A stretch of DNA of 64,000 bases from positions 1-64,000 of the forward strand of contig JBKDAN010000042.1 in NCBI GenBank assembly GCA_046316615.1, in the 5' to 3' direction. The notes beneath the pieces are model-generated. The model was not told the origin of the DNA and ran no database searches. It worked only from the letters and a program-made list of their open reading frames with translations. The position numbers were made by a program, and so were the translations under genes. Below, piece by piece: positions 1-8,500 of this stretch. Source of the stretch: BJHL01 sp040378885. Lineage in GTDB: Bacteria; Planctomycetota; Phycisphaerae; Phycisphaerales; UBA1924. Each line of letters begins with the position of its first letter. The first letter of the stretch is position 1.

Positions 1-1025
1 TTCGTGCCTTGGGGAATTCCAGCCCTGTTTCCCCCACCCTTTCCACCGCCCGCCACCGTCAAGATCGCTTCGCTGAGCCCCTCAAAAAACAGTCCGGCTC
101 GTTCTACTCCCGACACCAATCGATCTTCCGCCGCAAGGTACCCCGTCGCGCCTGCCGCTATCTTGTTCGTGCCGGTAAGTTGACCTGCAATCGACACCGC
201 ATAATCCACTGCGTTCGACGAATAGGCACCGTGCGCCGCATTGTTCTTCTCAGCATTCACGCCCGCAATAACGGCATGCACCACACCTTCCGCTGCCCGT
301 GTCACACCAGATGGGTCGGTGATGCTGGCCGCTAGGTTGTCGGTATATGCGTTCCCAAGGCCGACCGCCCACTCGACAGCCGTTCCCAAACCGACCCCCC
401 CACCACCATTCGCAACACTCGTCCCCCAGTTCTCGCCCCACAACCCCATTGGGTCGTACATCGCAAACGGCTCGTTGCCGCAGTAGGCGTAGACGTTCAT
501 GCCGTCGATGAACATCGCGGGGTCGGGTTGGAGCCAGCGTTGGATAGCGGGGTCGTACGCGCGGTGGCGGACGTGGTAGATGCCCAGGTGCTTGTCGTAC
601 CAGTAGCCGCGGTAGAGGAAGCGGTAGTCGGTGATGTCGGTGGCGAAGACGCGGTACGTGCCGGCCATCGCTTGGCCGAAGGCGGTGAAATCGTCCGCGT
701 TCACTTCGCCGTCGCGGTTGAAGTCGGGGTTGTCGCAGCGCTGGGTGGCTGTGTCGCAGACTGCGCCGCCGATGACTTGCCCGAGGGCGGCGAGGTCGCT
801 GGCGTCTTCGTGCGTGTCGTTGTTGAAGTCGAGATCGAGGCGGGAGTAGATGTTCCCGTTCTCTGCGTAGATGCCCAGACCCGCCACGCCGATGTTGATG
901 GGCTCGCCGAAGGCGGTGTAGGCGATGCGGGCGGGCCAGCGGCTGGGCGTGGTGTCGGTGGGACTGTCGAGCCGGGTGAGGTGATCGTCGTAGACGGCGA
1001 CGACGTGGCCGCCGCGACCACACGA
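1..1025 (-). CDS. Orphan Rhs core plus C-terminal tip, no start, runs off left edge
   Basis: Reading the minus strand in the frame of codon 1014-1016 gives an open frame from the stop at 1026-1028 to base 1 with no stop. It begins mid-domain (SCGRGGHVVAVYDDH) and contains the Rhs-associated core (YRGYWYDKHLG, RHRAYDPAIQRWLQPDP, MNVYAYCGNEPFAMYDPMGL). The first part nearly duplicates the core of the full-length rhs gene upstream. After DPMGL the sequence changes completely (WGENWGTSVANGGGG onward), ending at the edge in a Gly-rich linker (TVAGGGG then NRAGIPQGT). This is how displaced Rhs/CDI C-terminal modules look in known polymorphic-toxin loci: partial core, variant boundary at DPxGL, new tip. 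It has no signal peptide, and no start codon precedes the homologous part. It is probably silent unless recombined into the main gene, which is inference. The toxin domain itself lies outside the window. Confidence 0.8.
442..1016. repeat. Direct repeat copy A of the Rhs core (575 bp)
   Basis: Bases 442-1016 align without gaps to 3391-3965 at a constant offset of 2949, with scattered substitutions. The match starts at the codons for DPMGL and stops abruptly at GRGGHVV. It is the homology arm that would let the orphan tip replace the tip of the main rhs gene. Confidence 0.9.
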
Positions 1026-1511
1026 TCAGAAGATTATGCGTGACCCATCGGGATACTCGCCCTTATACCCAACTATCGCGTGGCCGGTTTGAAAAAACGC
1101 GACAAGCGAAAACGCGTCGTCACGATCCACAAGATCTCGAAACATCAGCTCCTGTCCAGCGATCACCGTGTGATTCACAATTCGTTGAAGTAAATCTGGG
1201 TACCGTGCGATGTGGGGATATCGAGGAGTAACGCAGTTATCTCGAAAGGCCGCTGCATAAAACAACAGTTGTTGGCCCTGCTCGTTCCAGCGTCGCGTCA
1301 CTGCAGTTGGGTCGACCTCACGCAATGCATCGCGTAAGCGGTTGCCAAAACCGATGAAGTAATTCACACTTTCATCGGCATCGCACGCCTGATTCGCGAC
1401 CTCCCACGAGGTGACAACGTGGTAGTCTTCCATGCTCGAAATCCCGGCCTTTGCCAGCAGTGGAAGTTTGGCAAGCCATGCATAGTACTCATCAAGCCCT
1501 CGAAAATTCAT
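1026..1511 (-). CDS. Hypothetical protein, candidate Rhs immunity protein
   Basis: An open frame of 161 codons from ATG at 1511 (MNFRGLDEYYAWLAKL), preceded by GGAG at suitable spacing. A TTG at 1544 would add 11 residues but has no clear ribosome site. The product is a soluble, mildly acidic protein without signal peptide, membrane segment or motif that I recognise. It ends GEYPDGSRIIF, and its stop codon is followed in the same frame, three codons on, by the orphan Rhs core. Small unrelated genes between a full rhs gene and an orphan tip are usually immunity genes whose partner tip has been lost or exchanged. That context is the only basis for the role. Confidence 0.55.
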   Translation of the reverse strand: MNFRGLDEYYAWLAKLPLLAKAGISSMEDYHVVTSWEVANQACDADESVNYFIGFGNRLRDALREVDPTAVTRRWNEQGQQLLFYAAAFRDNCVTPRYPHIARYPDLLQRIVNHTVIAGQELMFRDLVDRDDAFSLVAFFQTGHAIVGYKGEYPDGSRIIF

Positions 1512-1568
1512 GAACCAGACTCCGAACTCTTGCGCGGCGTGCAACGAGCGGGCACCCGGCGTGCCCTG

Positions 1569-2087
1569 TCACGTCAGCGCTGGTCTCGCGACACCGCGCG
1601 AGATTGCATCGAGCGCACCCGGGCTGTAGTACCCATCGGGCAGCTCAGGTCCTTTGATGCACTTGAGTCCCTTCTTCCAGCATCGCATGAGGCGTGCAGC
1701 AAATTGGGCGTACTCATCGATATCAAAGTTGACATGTCTTCCTCGAAAGTCGGCGGCAGTCCTGGAGTAAAGCCGATGGGGACGGATCACATTGCCGGAT
1801 GAAGGGAAGATCCAAGCTTCGACCAGAGGTGAGTCAAACGGATTGATTGCACAATTGAGTCCCTTGGGCGTGTCATACGTCTCAGTGACGATGGCACCCA
1901 CCCATTTCCTTTGCGTGAATCCAACTGCTGAGAGCATCTTGCCGCCTGCGGTTGCAACCCGATCTTGCACTTCGACGAGTCGTTGATCGCGAAAGCACAC
2001 GATGACAGCATCGCACTCAGCCATCACCGCTGCGTCGTGCCGCGGGATTTCTTCCGGCGTCATGTAGTAGGTGAACTGCGTGCTCAT
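1569..2087 (-). CDS. Hypothetical protein, candidate Rhs immunity or accessory protein
   Basis: A 172-residue frame starting ATG (MSTQFTYYMTPEEIPRHD). I do not recognise the family. It has no signal peptide or membrane helix. The N-terminal third has an alternating hydrophobic stretch (CDAVIVCFRDQRLVEV) and the middle contains GFTQRKWVGAIVTETYD, suggesting a small alpha/beta fold. It lies 110 bp after the 131-aa putative immunity gene and 57 bp before the next small gene, all on the minus strand and downstream of the rhs gene. Candidate roles are immunity to a former tip or an accessory factor. The ribosome site is weak. Confidence 0.5.
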   Translation of the reverse strand: MSTQFTYYMTPEEIPRHDAAVMAECDAVIVCFRDQRLVEVQDRVATAGGKMLSAVGFTQRKWVGAIVTETYDTPKGLNCAINPFDSPLVEAWIFPSSGNVIRPHRLYSRTAADFRGRHVNFDIDEYAQFAARLMRCWKKGLKCIKGPELPDGYYSPGALDAISRGVARPALT

Positions 2088-2197
2088 GGGTCAGCTTCAG
2101 TTGAAGGCAGTGAGGGACTGATGTTGTGCGGATGGCGCGAGGTCCGTCTGCAAGCCCTGGCATCCTTGTCGGCAGCATTAGTCGTCTCGCGAGATTG

Positions 2198-2593
2198 CTA
2201 GCCGTTGTTTACCGGTGGTAAGCCGTCTTTGTACTTCGACAACTCATGAATCCAACCACCGTGCGTGCCGTATCCGACGTAGTCGCCGTGCCAGCCGTCC
2301 GATGCCTTCTTAAGGTTGATCTCAGTGCCGTCTTTGTCGATGTAGTGCATTTGAATGCGATCATCAGACCAAAGCCAACACAAAAGGCTGCCTACTGCCT
2401 CATCGACAGCAAGCATGCCGATCAGAGCCGTCGCTCGTTGGATTTCGGGCGATTGAGATGCCATCAGCCTCGACAGATCATCGTTGACGTCGATTCCGTG
2501 TGCTCGTTGTAGCAGCCAATAAATGGCGGCATCACGACATCGAACGACGTCAGATGCCATCAGATTCTGCGGATCGCTTGCGGGATCATTCAC
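2198..2593 (-). CDS. Putative immunity protein for the Rhs nuclease tip
   Basis: A 131-residue frame whose GTG start (2593) overlaps the end of the rhs gene by 8 bp; an internal ATG at 2560 is the alternative start. Direct overlap with a polymorphic toxin gene is the usual arrangement for the cognate immunity gene, so this is inferred to bind and block the GHH nuclease tip. The protein is small, cytosolic-looking and acidic. It has a helical N-terminal half (DAAIYWLLQRAHGIDVNDD, then a stretch resembling a HEAT-like helix pair) and a Trp/Gly-rich end (GWHGDYVGYGTHGGWIHEL). I do not recognise a named immunity family. Confidence 0.65.
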   Translation of the reverse strand: MNDPASDPQNLMASDVVRCRDAAIYWLLQRAHGIDVNDDLSRLMASQSPEIQRATALIGMLAVDEAVGSLLCWLWSDDRIQMHYIDKDGTEINLKKASDGWHGDYVGYGTHGGWIHELSKYKDGLPPVNNG

Positions 2594-5500
2594 TGCTGGT
2601 CCTTCCTCGATTCCAGGGGATGCAAGTGGGCGTGAAGTTACGCTCCTTCGCCTGTTGCTCAGCTTTGTTTACAATGTACGCAGCTTCGTCCGCGGTCGCT
2701 CCCGCGCGGATGAGTGCCTCCTTCGCGATCCGTACATGCTCATCAAGCGTGTTGGGACGCCCCGATCTGGCTAGCTCGTCGTACAACTCGCGCTGAATCG
2801 GGGTAAGTCGTTCAATATGCTTGATCCCGAGCCGTTTCATAACTTCCTCGCTCAAACTAAGTGCGTGTGCGGGACTGTAATTTTGATCGCCATCAAATGC
2901 CTTCTTCGAGAGAATGTGATGGCCTTTGACATCTTCATACGCACCTACGACGGCCTCCAGCCCTTTCAGCCGGCCGGGCAGGTCATCGCCACCTTTGACA
3001 AGTGCGATGAGCCCCGCCATCGCGGAGCCAACGGACTCTCCGAGCTCGGTGATACCGCCCGCAATCTTGGCAGCTCCACCACCTGTGATGCCAGGCCCAG
3101 TCAAGTTGTTGGTAACGATTCCGTATCCCGATTCAGCCGTCGCTTGCATTCCTTCAGTCAGGAAGCGTTGATGAGATGCCGCACTCGCACGAGCCGCCTC
3201 GTCCCAACCGCGTTGTTCACGCGCCATCTCATAAGCGATAGCAGTCCGTTCCGCAACGCCTGCAGCGGCTTGGGATGGGATGTTCTGTCCTGATCCCATC
3301 GCGGGTAGCGACGCGCCCTTACCGCCAAGCTCATTACCGGCGCCATGCCACATCCCATTCCATGTCGCTGCGATGTCGGACCACAAGCTCAACCCCATCG
3401 GGTCATACATCGCAAACGGCTCGTTGCTGCAGTAGGCGTAGACGTTCATGCCGTCGATGAACATCGCGGGGTCGGGTTGGAGCCAGCGTTGGATCGTCGG
3501 GTCGTAGGCGCGGTGGCGGACGTGGTAGATGCCCAGGTGCTTGTCGTACCAGTAGCCGCGGTAGAGGAAGCGGTAGTCGGTGATGTCGGTGGCGAAGACG
3601 CGGTAGGTGCCAGCCATCGCGCTGGCGAAGGCGGTGATGTCGGCTTCGTTTACTTCGCCGTCGCGGTTGAAGTCGGGGTTGTCGCAGCGCTGGGTGGGTG
3701 TGTCGCAGATTGCGCCGCCGATGACTTGCGTGAGGGCGGCGAGGTCGTCGGGGGTTTCGTGCTTGTCGTTGTTGAAGTCGAGGTCAAGGCGTGAGTAGAC
3801 GTTGCCATGCTCAGCGTAGATGCCAAGACCCGCCACGCCGATGTTGATGGGCTCGCCGAAGGCGGTGTAGGCGATGCGCGCGGGCCAGCGGCTGGGGGTG
3901 GTGTCGGTTGGACTGTCGAGCCGGGTGAGGTGATCGTCGTAGACGGCGACGACGTGGCCGCCGCGATTCTGGACGTAGACAAGGCGCCGGTCGAACTCGC
4001 CATCGAAGTCTTCGTCGATTTCGGCGTATGCCGGGCAGTCGAGCTTCATGCCGGGGCCGCCGCCTTCGCGGGCGCCCACGCCCGCGTCGGCGTAGACGAT
4101 GCGCTCGCGGAGCTTGAACGCCTGATACTTGAAGTCCTGGCGGTAGACAGCGATCAGTCGCCACTGTTCGTCGTAGGCGTACCAGTCAACGTTTTCGTTC
4201 TCGAGGTCGCCGTCGGGTGATTCGATGTCATATGAGGCGGAACGCAAGCGGCCGAAGGAGTCGTACGTGAAGCGTGCGAAGAGGTCGCCGCGGATGTCTC
4301 CGGTTTCGGGATCACCGGGTGCGCGGCGATATGCGCCGCTGAGCCGGCCCATGAGGTCGTACTCATAGAGGTATGGGCCGCCTGTGTCGATGGTGTTGCC
4401 TGCCACGTCGTAGCGCAGCTTGTGGACGGACTGGTTGATGACGCCGCCGGGCAGACGCGTCTGCGTCGATTGGGTGTAGATGCGGTTGAGATCGTCGTGC
4501 ACACGAAGCTGCACGCTGTCGCCCGCTCCGAGGGCGCAGGTAGCGTCGAACGGCGTCGAACAGTTTGCGGGCTTCTGCGGGCCGCGGCGATACGCGGTGA
4601 TGTTGTCACGCTCATTTGTGCGCCAGCGCTCGTAGTGGCGGAAGTACGCGCCAGCCATCAAAGGTGGTGGCGCGTTGCCGAGGTTGGGTGCTTCGGTGAT
4701 AGTGGTCGGACGGATACCCCGGTTCGCACCCTCCGCGCAAACCGGCGAAGTATCGGTTGATAGATCGCCCGGATATCCGTCGTCTTGAGGGATGTACTCG
4801 CGGAAGTCCTGATAGCGAAGCGGTGAACCATCACCGTCGCGGTCGTTCCAGGTCTTCTCGATTTCCTCCATCGGCGCATCAGGATCGCATGACATGCCGA
4901 CGCAGACGTCGGTCCAGTCGCTGTCGGGCTCGTTGAATGGATTGAGTCCGCCCGCGTCTGACGGCAGCATGTCCTCATCGAACATCATGCCGACATCGAA
5001 CAGGCGCTGGGTCACGTGGAGGTTTGGCGGACCGCCTGACCCATTGAAGAGTTCGATACGGTTTGTGCCAATGCCACTGACGCCGCCTGTGCCACATGTG
5101 TTGACGCGGAACTTGGGCAGCAAGAAGCCGGGATCATCGCCATCGGCGATGGTCATGCTGATGGGTCGGCCGGCGTTAAAGCTGCGTGATTGCGCGCTGC
5201 CGTAGTTGAACTGACGTACCAGACCGCCGCTGGACTGACTGGCTTCCAAGCGATAGTTATGCGTGCCAGCATTTGGGAGACGCCAAGACCACGAGTGTTG
5301 AGCATTGACAATCTTGTTTCCGCCGAAGTTACGGTGAGTATGCGACGTGCTGGTGAGCAGGCCAGCTGAGTTGTACTCGCCGGTCCACTCATCCAAGTTG
5401 ACCCAGTCATCGCCGGTCGCGTTGGGGACCATGTAGCTTGTCGCTGCACGGCGTCCCATGCCGTCATAGACGTGGTGCCACACCATCGGTGTTTCGCGGA

Positions 5501-8500
5501 GGCGAGACTCCTCCCGTACGCTCGTTTGTGAACCGTGTACGACGAACTCCGAGATCGGGCGACCGACACCATCTCGCTGCGTGACGTGGAGCGTGTTGGC
5601 CTGGTTCGTCCAGCCTGTACGCTGGCCCAAAGCGTTCACGCGCTGCGTGTATTTCTCGGGCGGATAGCCGAAGATCGGCTCTGGATCCGGCAGGCGAACC
5701 CGCCCGTCGTCGGGTTCCTCTTCGAAGTCGAGCAGCATGCCGATGGGTGTTTCGTTGTCGATTGCCCCTGGCGTCCAGGGCTGACCATCAAACGGATTGG
5801 GCGGCTTGGGGGACCACAACGGCGGATTGTCAGGATACAGAATATCGATCTTCTGCCCGGGTGGCGCATCGACGCAGTTGTCGCCGAAGCACGACTCCTT
5901 GATTTCTTCGATGCGATCTTCTTCGTACGTGATGTCCTGCCATTTGTCAGGTTTGCACGACCTTGCCTCGATCTTACCTTCGGGACCAAACTGGTAGAAC
6001 TCACTCTCGCCGACGCCGATGACGCGGCCTGCATCGTCGCGTTCGATGAAGGTCACATCGCCTGCAGGATTGACTGTTTGAGCGACATCACCGAACTCGT
6101 CAAGCACCATGAGGCTCTGGCGATACTGATCGCTTGCGGGTTCGGTATTGTCTGCATACGCGGATGCGCGCCGCACGGGGCGATACGTGGGTAGGCTCTC
6201 TCGCTGGAACGACGTGTACTCAATGGGAATCGTGCGGTTGGGCCGCGGCATGCCGAAGTCGATACTGGAGATCGGTCTGCCAAGCAAGTCGCGATACGTG
6301 CGCGTGTGACCTCCCAGGATGTTCCCTCCCGAGTTGTCTGCGCCGAGCATGAACCCGCCACCTTCGGTGGGCAGGAACTTCGGCAGCATGCCAACCTGTT
6401 CATTCCCACATCCTGCGATGACTTGGGAGCTTGCATCGACGTATCCGGTTGAAGGATCGACGTGGCGTTGACTTGCACCCGTGATACTGAATGCGTATGG
6501 GTCCACGGTGGCCGATCGCACCTGATCGAGATTGAGCGATGGCAGTTCGACCGAGGTCAACAGCTCGCATGCGCGGTTGTACACGTTGATGGTGTTCTGT
6601 TCGCCGCTGGTGGCGCGAATGCTGCCCTCGGGACCATACACGTAGCCCATGATCGCCGCGGGCAGGTCGCTCGCCAGACAGTTGACGCAGTTTGGAATCG
6701 CTCCCGTCACCTGATCGACGCGCCAAGTCGCACGCTCAAAGAGTCGGCCTCGGGAGTCGTATTTCTTTGTGATCAGCGCACGCCGAGCGGGAACGACTGC
6801 CGCATCGGGCTCAGGCACTGAGACACTGGCGCCAGGTGACCACTCGCTCAACTGTTCGACACCGGCCACCGCCTCGACTTGTCCCCAGTTGTTGCTTCTG
6901 ACGAGCCAGTGCGGCGGTTCGGGGCGGCGGACGGCGCGGAGGTCACCCCATGTGTCGTAACCAAGTCGCGTGACGTGACTCACGCCGGGTTCGGGGTGCT
7001 CCACAATCGCCGTAAGGCGACCATCACCCCCTGAGAAGCCACCGTCATATTCGAATGAGCGCACCGTGTGCGACTGCATGAGACCATCGCGGTTTGCTTC
7101 GACGATCTGTGCGATCGTGCGACCGAACAAGTCCAGTGACTTTCGCCGTGTGGTGCCAGCAGGTGTTGTGCTTGCAACATTGCGACCGAAGGCGTCCCAA
7201 GCGAAGGTCCAGCGGTCGTAATTGGCACCGGGGCTCCCGAATCCGCTCGGTGTGATTGCTGCAGTCGACACATTGTGATACCGGCGAAGCTCGAGCGTGC
7301 GTGCCCCGTCTTCTGATCGCTCGACCAGATGGATGCCGCGAACTTTCGTCAGGACCGGCACACCGGCTGCGAGCACTTGCACCGGGCTCTGCGCGTTCGC
7401 GTCGATCCATTGCTGGGGCGGGGTCATGGATGACGCGATTCGACCGAGCAGCGCACCGGTACTCTGGAAGCTAGGTGAAACCTGTCCCCACGCTTCAGGC
7501 GCACCGTCGGCACCAAGTACGGCGACGGTCGCGGGACCGAAGAACTCCAGACCACTGCGGTGTGGATTGGTAATGACGACGGCACGTCCATCGGCGAGGG
7601 CGCCATACCACGTACCTGCGGTCAAGCCACGATACGAAGTGACTGCGAGCTCTCTGCCGAGGGAGTCGTATGTGCTTGATGTGACACGATGGAGCGCAGC
7701 CTGTGGTGCAGCGCTGCTGCTATAGCCGCTCGCGGCGATGATAGAGGCGACGAGAGGGCTGTCTGACTTGGCATCGTGAATATACGTTGACTCGCGGCCA
7801 CTCACGCTGTCGAAGCGTGTGTAGTGCAGGCGTCCGCTTGCGGTACGCGTGAGCGTGTCGTCACCGCTCGCCGAGTTGAACGTCTCGACGGTCGTCTTGA
7901 CGTTCGGATTCAGACCATTTTCCGTCGCCATGTCGACTTTGGGTGGCGTGTAATCGACTGTGCGCAGACGTACGGCACCCAAGGGAAGCCCGTCATGAAA
8001 CGTGTATGCGTAGAGCTCGGCCTGGCCGGTCAGGGAGGATGGTGTAGTTGTGAACGACTTGAATCGTGTGAGTTTGGAAACAAGCACTCGCACCAGTTGA
8101 GCATCACCGAGAGTGATCCGGCCACTGGTTTGCTCTTCTTGCCAATACGTCAGGTGGAGATCCGCCCGCTGCTGGGCAAGCGGAGCCGCACCGAGCGTGC
8201 GCACGATCGATCTAGGAAAGCCGGCGAGCTCACCAGTCGCGATGCGTTCGATACGCGTGACGATTCCCACGTCGGGCCGATTGGCTCCGGAAACGGGGTC
8301 CTGCACATTCGAGGGCTCGTGAACACTGCTCACGCGTCCAAAGCTGTCACGCACGATCAGTCGCGCCCAAACTCGCGCGGTGCCTGGCTCACGAGAGATG
8401 ACGCCCAACGACTGACCGAATTCGTCAAATACGTATTCATCACTTCGCAATGAACTGCCGCCGCCCGTGCCGGAGCTGCTGATTGTGACCGTCGTGCTCC

